Below are positions 55,228-64,000 of a stretch of 64,000 nt of DNA, one piece after another. Numbering within the stretch: position 1 is the first letter of the stretch; each line of letters opens with the position of its first letter. Under the pieces are notes generated by a model. The model ran no database searches. It was not told the DNA's origin and saw only the letters and a list, made by a program, of their open reading frames with translations. A program made the translations under genes and the position numbers. The stretch comes from Fistularia commersonii (Eukaryota > Chordata > Actinopteri > Syngnathiformes > Fistulariidae). The stretch is from the NCBI GenBank assembly GCA_037954325.1, contig JBBMNZ010000022.1:1023501-1087500 (forward strand). The letters are read 5' to 3'.

Positions 55228-55538
55228 ACTAGCTAACTAACTAACTAACTAACTAACTAACTCCCCTTCTGCATACATACATGCATATATACGTGTGTAT
55301 ACAGACACAAGTAGATATACAGACACACACACACACATCTATATATACACAAGGTATATGTACTTTGTATATATATTTATAAACATAAGTATTTAAGTAC
55401 ATAGCATGTATGCATATATGGTATAAACACTGTGTATCTGTGTGTGTGTGTATATATACATAGTGATATATTCATATGTACACACATGCGGCAAATATAT
55501 ATATAGCTACATGGGTATATATATATTTATACAAGCAT

Positions 55539-55599
<61 letters not shown>
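55228..55599. repeat. (AACT)n and (TCTA)n arrays in AT-rich TATA/ACAC sequence
   Basis: AACT runs at 55228-55262 and TCTA at 55541-55599 (about 14 units). Between them is TATATAC/ACACAC-rich sequence of the same type as 60360-61136. Confidence 0.95.
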
Positions 55600-55774
55600 A
55601 CATGGAAGCACATTGTATATACAAACCTGTGTATATACATTCAGCTTATATACTGTACTGCTACACATTATATGTATGGTATATTTACAGTATATAGCTC
55701 TATACACACAAATAGTGCATAAATAAGTATATACTTATATAGATATAAAGTAAATGTAAGAGATAAAAATTAAT

Positions 55775-55970
55775 GTAATTTAACGTATTTTATCTTATTT
55801 TATTTTATTTTATTTTACTTTATTTTTATTTTATTTTAATTTATTTCAAATTATTTTATTTTAATCTATTTTAATTTATTTTATTTTATTTTTCTTTTAT
55901 TTTATTTCAATTTATTTCAATTTATTTTATTTCAATCTATTTTAATTTATTTTATGTTTATTTTATATAC
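55775..55970. repeat. (TTTTA)n array, imperfect
   Basis: About 195 bp of TTTTA pentamers with TTTCAATTTA variants. A second-order pattern (TTTATTTCAATTTATTTCAA) repeats near 55895-55935. Confidence 0.93.
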
Positions 55971-57770
55971 AGGTCCAGGTATTGTAAATCTTGGTTTCAT
56001 CCATATCCGCCTCCCTCCCGTTGGAAGGTTTAAAGCTTTTCCTCCATCGCTCTCGGATCCTCCGACCCCGATAGGAAAAGTCTTCTGTCCCGTCAGCATC
56101 AACCTGCAGGTTTGCTGCTCTGCTCTGTTGTGTAGCTGCTATTTGTGCGTCCTCCAGATGTGGGTCTGGCAGGATCGGTCTGAGAGCGAAGATGTACACA
56201 CACTCTCATTATGCAATGTTTATAAAAATGGCACTGGCAAATCTTGTTCTAAGCATTTTCCGTGTCGATGGAATATTGTTGTATTTAAACGTCACGCCGC
56301 GTGAACGGCCACGTTTCGTTTTGCGGGCGTCTGTGCAAACACACAGGTGGAAATTACAGGAAATTTCAGTCTTATCTGGTTTTACTCATGAAATAGCCTT
56401 CAGTCAGATGATCTACATGCAGGACTTTAAACGGTTAAACTTCCAAATGATGTCAGCATTGAGTGTGTGTGTGATTTGTATCCAAATTTGTCTCCTGCAG
56501 ACAGAGCCCAAAGATACATTTGTCATGGAAATTATTTTTTGAACATTTAATTTTTATTTTATTAAAGTTTAACAAAAAAAAAAAAAAAAGATTTTAATAA
56601 AGTAAAAAATATTTCATGTTAGAAAATGTTATAAATTTGCAAAGTAAAAATAAAAGGAAATTAACTTATATGAAAATATCAATAATCTTTTCCAAAAATA
56701 TTAAAAAAATGTTATTTTCTAAATAATTATAGAACTACAAAAAAAGAAAAAAGGACTAAATATTGTAAAATGAAAAAAGGCTAAATAATTTTAAACTTCA
56801 AATTCTTATACATTTTTAACAAATTAATATAAAAAAAGTTTTTAAATAGAAACAAACAATCTTTAAAATAAAAAAAAAGTGATTATTCCAAATCCTTTTT
56901 TTAAAAATGGATGAAAAAAATCATCTTTGATTAAATATTTATAAAACTGTTGTCAATATCACTCAACACCGGAAAGCCAGATTAATTGGAAACGCCTTTC
57001 AACAAATATGGCAGAAAATACGCTCATACCTGTTTGGCTGTTTTTCCAGAAAAAAAAAACAAAAAACTCCCCGTCTCCATCTTCTTCTTTTTAGGCGGAG
57101 AGGAAACACGTCTGCTGCCTGTTAGCGCATCCCTTCTTTTATTCATCGGTTCACTCATTTCTCAAATATCTCCATCTCTTTCAGTGGTTCTTGGCAGAGC
57201 CGTCCGGCGTCTTTGCGGTTCATAATTACCCGCCACCTGACACGGCGGTTTGTTGAGTTGGGATCGCGATAATTGCAGCTGCATGTTGCTTTGACGGGGA
57301 GCCGGCCACGTTTGGCGGCGGTAGAGTCGATTCCTTCGACCGCATGAAAAAGACAAATCAACAGCCGTCATGGATATGAAGTCTGGGACCACCTGTGGTC
57401 GGGAAAGTGCTTTTTTGGAAACCTCCAATCAAATTCTCGCGGTCCGCTCGGCCCCGCGGGGCGAGGAGGGCCGTTGTTTTCTGGTTTGGGGGACGGCGTG
57501 CAGCAGGTGCTGGGTTAATTCCTGGCTACGGCCAAAATGAACTGTTTTGGCTGATCAGTAAGTGGCGGTTTAAAAAAACAAGCAGGCGTACAGAAAATAA
57601 AAAAAAAGGGGGCGGCCAAAAAACGAATAAATGAATTTCCTATCGGCTCGAAAACAGAAAATCCGTATCCTAACGTTATGAGAAACTCGTTTTACCAAAG
57701 ATATCGTACTTATTTATCTTCTCGATTCATCATTCAGTTTATTTGTCCATCAGATCGCTGGTCAGACACA
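55971..57770. other. No gene recognised
   Basis: A 116-codon frame (55954-56304) and others show no domain. Positions 56540-56950 are A/T-rich with many A runs. Positions 57050-57640 are GC-richer, with CGGCCCCGCGGGGCG near 57448. Confidence 0.35.
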
Positions 57771-57808
57771 CATAATAATAATGATAATAATAATAATAAT
57801 AATAATAT
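57771..57808. repeat. (AAT)n microsatellite
   Basis: A run of about 12 AAT units with one ATG variant near 57780. Confidence 0.95.
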
Positions 57809-58149
57809 TTCCGCAAAGAGGTAACACTCTAAAGTGCTTGTTTTATCTAAAATCCAATGAAATATGTCACTGAGAGAACCAGAGAAAAAGGTAAAAGAAA
57901 AGAAAAAACAAAGGTGATTGACATCTTATCAACGCTATTAATGCTTATCGCCAATGTTCACACCTTCACTGTTTTAGAGTCACATCAGTTCACACCTTCT
58001 TAGCATTGTTAAAATTTTAGCGACACAATTGATACATTCTTTATTGGCACTGAACTCAACTTATTGACACCTGTTTCCTCCTGTTTACACCTCGTTGATA
58101 TCGTATTAATTTCACTGACACGGTTCACACCTTATTTTAGGTCTGTGTG

Positions 58150-59520
58150 AGAACATTTTAATGGCAAGAAAAGGCTCCAAAAAACAGACAAAACATCAAC
58201 ATTGTTCTGACCTTATCAACGTTGTTCACATCTCATCGGCACTTTTCACACCTTCTGGACACTGTTTACACCTCTGGACACTGTTTACACCTTACCCACA
58301 ACGTTCACACATCATTCTAAGCCTCGGTATGGCCGTCTCAGTGACGAGGTGGTCATGCCAGGATACAATCTTGTGAGAAGCCAAAAAAAACCCAAACCTC
58401 CTGTAGAGTGTTCACACCTTTTTGACACTTTTCGCACCTTCTTGACACTGTTTACACCTTACCCATGACGTCCCCACCTCATTGTAAGCCATCTTGGTGA
58501 CACAGTGGTGACACCAGGATAATATCTTGTGAGGAGCCAAAAAAAACAAACCTTCTGGACACTGTCCACACCTTCTTGACACCACTTACACCTTACCCAT
58601 GAAGTTCCCGCCTCATTTTACGCAATCTCGATGACACAGTGGTAATGCCAGGATACAATCTTGTGAGGAGCCAAAAAAACAAACCTTCTGAACACTGTTC
58701 ACACCTTCTGGACACTTTTCACACTTTCTTGACACTGTTTACACCTTACCCATCATGTTCCCACCTCATTGTAAGCCATCTTGGTGACATGGTAGTGACA
58801 CCAGGATACAACCTTGTGAGGAGCCAAAAAAAAAACAAACCTTCTGGACACTGTTCACACCTTCTTGACACCGTTTACACCTCTGGACACTGTTTACACC
58901 TTACCCACAACGTTCACACATCCTTCTAAGCCTCATTCTGAGCCTTTTGGCTCCTCAACCTTGTGAGGTGCCAAAAAAAAACAAAAAACCTCTAGACACT
59001 GTTCACACCTTCTGGACACTGTTTACACCTTACCCATGACGTTCTGACCTCATTGTATGCAATCTCGATGACATGGTGGTGACGCCAGGATACAACCTTG
59101 TGAGAAGCCAAAAAAACAAACCTTCTGGACGCTGTTCACACCTCAACCACAACGTTCACACATCTTCTAAGCCTCGGTATGGCCGTCTCGATGACGCGGT
59201 GGTTGTGCCAGGGTTACAATTTTGTGAGGAGCCAAAAAAACAAACCCTCTGGACACTGTTTTACCTTCTTGACACAGTTTACACCTTCTTGACACTGTTC
59301 ACACCTTACCAACGACGTTCACACATCATTCTAAGCCTCATTCTTAGCCTTTTGGCTCCTCAACCTTGTGAGGAGCCAAAAAAAAAAACAACTTCTGGAC
59401 ACTGTTCACACCTTCTGGACACTGTTTACACCTCATTAGCACTGCTTAGCAATAATCAGATCTCCTCGGTGCGGTTCACACCTTCTTGTTGGCCTGTTTG
59501 GGGCCGTTTCGGTGACAAAT
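58150..59520. repeat. Minisatellite of 124-157-bp units, about eight copies
   Basis: The marker CCAGGATACAA plus TTGTGAGGAGCCAAAAAA recurs at about 58358, 58515, 58648, 58801, 58960 (partial), 59086, 59211 (CCAGGGTTACAA) and 59361 (partial). Between markers each unit has TTCTGGACACTGTTCACACC, TTCTTGACACTGTTTACACC and TTACCCA. Unit length varies because the CACTGTTxACACCTT subrepeat, about 20-22 bp, is present two to five times. Confidence 0.93.
59350..59381. other. Perfect 13-bp stem, 6-nt loop hairpin
   Basis: TTTTGGCTCCTCA at 59350-59362 pairs exactly with TGAGGAGCCAAAA at 59369-59381 around the loop ACCTTG. It lies inside the minisatellite, where the usual CCAGGATACAA lead has been replaced by a reversed copy of the GAGGAGCC word. 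A one-mismatch version occurs near 58936-58968. Confidence 0.9.
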
Positions 59521-60359
59521 TTTAATATTTCTCTCTCCCAACTTCCCAAAAGTCTTTCATTGCCCGGATGTTGAAGCTTTTAGACTGACGGCTGATGCCC
59601 GGAGATATTTACTTCATAGACAATATGAACCTCTGGTCTTCTTCTTCCTCTCAGACGAATTGGCGTGGAAATCAACCAGTATGGTCACATTTCCAGTGTG
59701 TGTGTGTCTGTGTGTGTGTTTGTGTGCGTCGGCTGTACGTCAATATGTGAAGATGCCTTAGAAATTCCTGCATTTGCAGCCCCTGGAAAGCCATGAAAAC
59801 ACACAGCGGCCCCGAGGTGTGAATAGAAACACACTTTAATCACGACACGACTGCTGCTGTGTATTCTTTTCATTTTGTCTTGTTTCACCGGCCTGAGGAG
59901 ATTCAAGACGTCTGTTCGGGGAGAAAATATATGGAACAAGAAATGTATACGATGTATCTCGAGGAGACGCGGCAAAAATTGTGAAATTGAGAATGCTGGA
60001 GATGTCTTTTGAAAACAAAAAAATAACAAATAATGTCATGTTTAAGGCGTGAAAGCTGTGGTTTGAAAGGAAGATGAAATATGTGTTAAAAAAGAGTATC
60101 AGTGAAATGACAAACACATTTAGATTGGATTTTTTTTTTTTTACTCGATTACAGCGGTGTTATGGGATTACCGGATTTAAAACACTGAGTTGGATTAAAT
60201 GCAACTTCGTCTGGGTGCAGCACTGTCACTACTGGGAGCTGAACAATGCTGGAAATAAAATCAAACATGTGTGTATAAATATGTATTTGAGTAAATAAAT
60301 CATATGAACAGATCATTCCTGGTTCCATTCCAGGTTTTGATTACAAGCATCACTTTCAC
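59521..60359. other. No gene recognised
   Basis: A short TG run with TCTG interruption lies at 59696-59724 and a T12 run at 60131-60142. Nothing else can be assigned. Confidence 0.4.
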
Positions 60360-61136
60360 CCATATATGTATGTATATATATATATATAAACTCAAACACT
60401 CATAGGAATATATACACACATATATGAAACACATACATCTATATTCATATGTGTGGATAAACACACATATATACACATGTATACACTTGTATATGTATAT
60501 TTGAGTGTATATATTTGTATATATATACACAAATATATATACACAAATATGTATACATATATATCAATATTCATATAGTTATATATATGCATATATATAT
60601 ATATATATGTATGTACATACATATAGATATAAGTATAAATAAATATTGATACACATATATGTAAACGTATATGTTTAGGTATATATATATGTCTGTGTTC
60701 ACATAACTGTATATATAAATGTTTGTACATATATATAAATATGCATTTATATGTACAGTAAAAATATATGGAAATATGTATGTATATAAATTTGTAATTA
60801 TATACATATATATATATATATATATGAATATATGTGTGTTGTACATATTCATATAGATTAACACACATATGTTTATATTAATATATGAGTAAGCATAGTT
60901 TTATATTTATGGGTCATTATATATCAGTTTTAACACGTTTGTGTGTATAAATGTGTGTATATTTGTATATACACATACATATATAAACATATATGTATGG
61001 ATGTATATATATGTGTGTATGTGTGCGTATGGATATATACATATGTTTACTAACATATATATGTTAGTATATTTGTATATATGTATATATGTATATTATT
61101 TACACATATATGTATATTATATACATATATGTGTGT
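60360..61136. repeat. AT-rich TATA/TGTA low-complexity block
   Basis: About 780 bp dominated by ATATATAT, ACATATAT and TGTATATA words with no fixed period. Frames reading YIYIYICIY are artefacts. It merges into the left arm of the tRNA inverted repeat. Confidence 0.9.
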
Positions 61137-61336
61137 GTAAATATATGTACATGTTATATACTTTTACAAATATATAAACCAAAATGTAGAGATATATATG
61201 TACAAACACATATTGACATATATATGTCCATTTATATATCCAGAAGGATATAGACAGACATATTATTCTATGTATGTTTGCAGATACATACCATGTATGT
61301 ATGGTTGCTGTGACATGCCGCCTCTAAAGGGTTACA

Positions 61337-61418
61337 CGACGAGGATGGGATTCGAACCCACGCGTGCAGAGCACAATGGATTAGCAGTCCATCGCCTTAA
61401 CCACTCGGCCACCTCGTC
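61337..61418 (-). tRNA. tRNA-Ser(GCT)
   Basis: This 82-nt gene decodes AGC/AGU serine codons. It is class II, with a long variable arm (TGTGCTCTGCACG region). The acceptor stem is GACGAGG with CCTCGTC and discriminator G. The anticodon GCT is at 61383-61385 on the minus strand, within the loop CTGCTAA. The A box is TGGCCGAGTGG and the B box GGTTCGAATCC, both intact. The gene has no intron and no encoded CCA, as expected in eukaryotes. It is identical over all 82 nt to the copy at 63594-63675 and is transcribed away from it. The 3' flank begins TGTAACCCTTTAG, with no T4 run nearby; the first lies about 150 nt downstream. Confidence 0.97.
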
Positions 61419-61436
61419 TGTTGGAGGCAAGTAAAT

Positions 61437-61812
61437 ATGTACATAGATAGATACATAACGAGATACATCCATACATACATACAAACATTCATGCATACAT
61501 ACACACATACCTACATACATACACACATACATGCATACATACATACATGTATACATACATAGATACATACATACATACATACACACACACAGCCATACAC
61601 ACATACATACACACATATATACATACATACATACATTCATACATTCATACATACATTCATAGATACATACATACATACATACATACATACAAACATACAT
61701 ATATACATACATACATGCATACATACATACATACATACACACATACATACACACATACATACCGACATGCACAAATACATACAAACACACATACATACAT
61801 AAATACATACAC

Positions 61813-61845
<33 letters not shown>

Positions 61846-62411
61846 CACACATACATACATACATACATACATACATATTCACATACATACATACATACAT
61901 ACATACACGCATGCATGCATACATACATACATACATACATACATACATACATACATACATACATACATACACACATACATACCGACATGCACACATACAA
62001 ACACACATACATACATACATAAATACATACACACATACATGCATACATACATACATACATACATACATACATACATACATACATACATACATACACACAT
62101 ATATACATACATACATACATACACATACATACCTACATACCTGCATACATACATACACACACGCATACACACTCACATACATACATACACGCATACATAC
62201 ATACATACATACCTACATACATAAATACACATATACATACATACATACATACATACATACATACATACATAGATACATACCTTCAAACACAAACACATAC
62301 ATGCATACATACATACATACACACATATATACATACATACATACATACACATACATACACATACATACCTACATACCTACATACATACATACACACATAC
62401 ACACATACACA
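61437..62411. repeat. ACAT/ACAC tetranucleotide array, left arm
   Basis: About 975 bp of ACAT words with ACAC, GCAT and ACCT variants. Variant blocks recur: ACCGACATGCACA at 61761 and 61981 (spacing 220), and CATACCTACATACCT(G/A)CATAC at about 62129 and 62366 (spacing 237). Segments of 220-237 bp have therefore been duplicated within it. It lies upstream (5') of the minus-strand tRNA gene. Confidence 0.96.
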
Positions 62412-62985
62412 CTGAAGTGGTGGGAATCGGGCTGGAATTAGACGATTCGCGACGAGATTGATCAATTTAGAGATGCGTTTATTAAGCAAAGTTTCTTCAA
62501 AAATCCCTGATACAAAATCATCTAATACAGGAGCCGGACTTGTGTTGTTTCCCCAGCGCCTGAAGTAAACGTGTCTTATGCTTGGAACTCCCAGCAAAAA
62601 GCACCCTTCTTTCCCTGCCCGGGTGTTACATACAGTCGTTACGTGAATATTCATCAGAGGCGTGACAGGGTCTTCCAGGTGTGCAGTTGTTTTCCACCCG
62701 TCCGTCTTTCCCCTTTGCCCCAGTTCCTTCTCCATCCTTCTCCTCTATCTCGCACATCCCGTCCGTCTCACACTGATGTCTGAAAAGAGAAGAAAACAAC
62801 CTGGCCACCCCAGCAGGTGTGACCTGAGAGAAGGTCTTTCCACCTACAACTGCGAGCTGTTAGTGCCAAACTACGTCTGGCTCGGTCTCTGTTCGGGCAC
62901 CGACCTTTCACGTTGTTTGTCCGGGCTGCCGTTTGATTGGATTATATGTTGAGCAAAGCATAGGAATGTCTACCTCATAATGTAC
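62412..62985. other. Spacer of the tRNA inverted repeat
   Basis: This is unique-looking sequence between the two arms. It contains GATCAATTTAGAGATGCG, TTTATTAAGCAAAG and a pyrimidine-rich stretch near 62690-62760. I cannot assign it to a gene or a known element. Its right end (TTGAGCAAAGCA, then GTCTACCTCATAA at 62968-62980) shares words with the sequence after the right arm (GTCTACCTCATAAGCAAAGC at 63871). Confidence 0.5.
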
Positions 62986-63590
62986 ACACACACACAAACG
63001 TATGTGTGTGTGTATGTATGTGTGTGTGTATGTATGTATGTATGTATGTATGTGTATGTATGTATGTGTGTATGTATGTATGTGTGCATATGTGTATGCG
63101 TGTATGTGGGTGTGTATGTATGTATGTGTGTTTGTATGTATGTATGTATGTATGTATGCATGTATGTATGTATGTGTTTATGGCTGTATGTGGTTATGTA
63201 TGTATGTGTGTATGTAGGTATGTATGTATGTATGTATGTATGTGTGTATATATGTATGGATGTATGTGATTATGTATGTATGTGTGTATGTGTGTATGTG
63301 TGTATGTATGTATGTGTATATGTATGTATGTATGTGTGTGTGTTTGTCTGTATGTGTGTATGTATGTATGTTTGTATGTATGAATGTATGTTTTTATGTA
63401 TGTATGTATGTGTGTATGTATGTATGTGTTTGTGTATGTATGTATGTATGTATGTATGTATGTATGTATGTATGTATGTATGTATATGTGTATGTTTGTA
63501 TGTATGCATATATGTGTGTATGTATGTATCTATCTATCTATCTATCTATGTATGTATCTATCTACGTATGTACATATTATTTTACCTCCA
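62986..63590. repeat. TGTA/TGTG tetranucleotide array, right arm
   Basis: About 600 bp of TATG words with TGTG and TTTG variants, ending in a TCTA run at 63528-63550. It is the reverse-complement type of the array at 61437-62411 and lies upstream (5') of the plus-strand tRNA gene. Confidence 0.96.
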
Positions 63591-63593
63591 ACA

Positions 63594-63675
63594 GACGAGG
63601 TGGCCGAGTGGTTAAGGCGATGGACTGCTAATCCATTGTGCTCTGCACGCGTGGGTTCGAATCCCATCCTCGTCG
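63594..63675 (+). tRNA. tRNA-Ser(GCT)
   Basis: This 82-nt class II serine tRNA has anticodon GCT at 63627-63629 in the loop CTGCTAA. The acceptor stem is GACGAGG/CCTCGTC with discriminator G at 63675. The A box TGGCCGAGTGG lies at 63601-63611 and the B box GGTTCGAATCC at 63654-63664, so internal polymerase III promoter elements are intact. The long variable arm required for recognition by seryl-tRNA synthetase is present. It is identical to the minus-strand copy at 61337-61418, and the similarity extends into both flanks. From 63676 to the window end there is no run of four T residues, so the usual polymerase III terminator is missing or lies further out. Confidence 0.97.
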
Positions 63676-63870
63676 TGTAACCCTTTAGAGGCGGCATGTC
63701 ACAGCAACCATAAATACATGGTATGTATCTGCAAACATACTTAGAATAATATGTCTGTCTATATCCTTCTGGATATATAAATAGATGTATATATGTTGAT
63801 ATTTGTTTGTACAAATGTATCTCTGCATTACATTATGTCTTTATATATATACATGTACATATATTTACAT

Positions 63871-64000
63871 GTCTACCTCATAAGCAAAGCAAATATGTTG
63901 ACTTCTTCATGAGCCCAGCAAATGTAGTGTCTACTTCATGAGCAAAAGCAAGTGTATTGATTTCTTCAATATATACACACACAGGGATATATGTGTAGAA
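63871..64000. repeat. Short tandem words after the right arm
   Basis: GTCTACCTCATAAGCAAAGC, then CTTCATGAGCCCAGCAAATG, then GTCTACTTCATGAGCAAAAG form diverged tandem copies of a roughly 40-50-bp unit. Related words occur at 62945-62985. The unit runs toward the window edge. Confidence 0.6.

Larger units (their letters stand above)
61137..63870. repeat. Large inverted repeat with a tRNA gene in each arm
   Basis: Left arm: 61137-62411. Right arm: 62986-63870. Outer parts align as reverse complements: TGTAAATATATGTACATGT (61137-61155) with ACATGTACATATATTTACA (63851-63869), then CCAGAAGGATATAGACAGAC (61240) with GTCTGTCTATATCCTTCTGG (63752-63771), and the tRNA genes themselves. Inner parts are ACAT-type on the left and TGTA-type on the right. 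The spacer is 62412-62985. Confidence 0.9.

Noticed and set aside
61198..61434. 78-codon plus-strand frame ending in RLNHSATSSVGGK
   Set aside because: It is the antisense translation of the tRNA-Ser gene; the same peptide appears at the other tRNA copy (63542-63814).
61332..62224. Frames of 189-264 codons (MYVCMYVC and HTYIHTYI types)
   Set aside because: They are translations of the ACAT/TATG array; some also read through a tRNA gene. A 4-bp unit gives a 12-bp codon cycle with no stops.

Overview
The window looks like vertebrate nuclear DNA, most probably from a teleost fish. It is saturated with di- and tetranucleotide arrays. It carries several repeat classes abundant in teleosts: RTE- and L2-clade LINE remnants, hAT fragments, pogo-type Tc1/mariner elements, and an interspersed repeat with a tRNA-like B box. 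It also has two eukaryotic tRNA genes with internal A and B boxes. I cannot name a species. I found no host protein-coding gene I can support. Nearly all long open frames lie in simple repeats or cross transposon debris, so this is best read as intergenic or intronic repeat-rich sequence.

Layout. 1-9 kb: tetranucleotide arrays at both ends, a copy of an unclassified dispersed family (here called family X), an unassigned CpG-rich stretch, and a 13-copy 34-bp minisatellite (6603-7045). 9-17.2 kb: interspersed repeats, a second family X copy, a 42-bp AT-rich array that runs into a LINE 3' end, a decayed hAT transposase gene, a retroelement 3' end with a (TTATC)n tail, and two RTE remnants. 17.2-28.4 kb: a core-deleted pogo-type element (18352-19566), an ATTCAAAG-derived array of about 750 bp, six dinucleotide arrays within 1 kb, and a tRNA-like repeat split by hAT sequence. 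28.4-37.2 kb: a hAT transposase C-terminal remnant, two retroelement 3' ends meeting tail to tail, an 18-bp-based minisatellite, the third family X copy and an L2-clade LINE remnant. 37-50 kb: CA arrays, an RTE remnant with the FADD motif, a second core-deleted pogo-type element (44101-45011), a second hAT gene copy interrupted by a later insertion, and a short hAT element with recognisable ends. 51-59.5 kb: a long decayed simple-repeat field whose strand flips, and a minisatellite of 124-157 bp units at 58.15-59.5 kb.

60.3-64 kb is the only region with intact genes. Two identical tRNA-Ser(GCT) genes face away from each other at the outer ends of a large inverted repeat. Each arm holds a tRNA gene, its own flanks and an upstream ACAT/TGTA array, and the arms surround a spacer of about 570 bp.

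A recurring theme is that tandem arrays start at or inside retroelement 3' ends (13.2, 16.06, 23.5 and 30.3 kb, possibly 49.7 kb). The sequence therefore reads as a record of retroelement tails expanding into satellites. Repeat-family assignments rest on recognised motifs and on copies compared within the window; no database search was possible.
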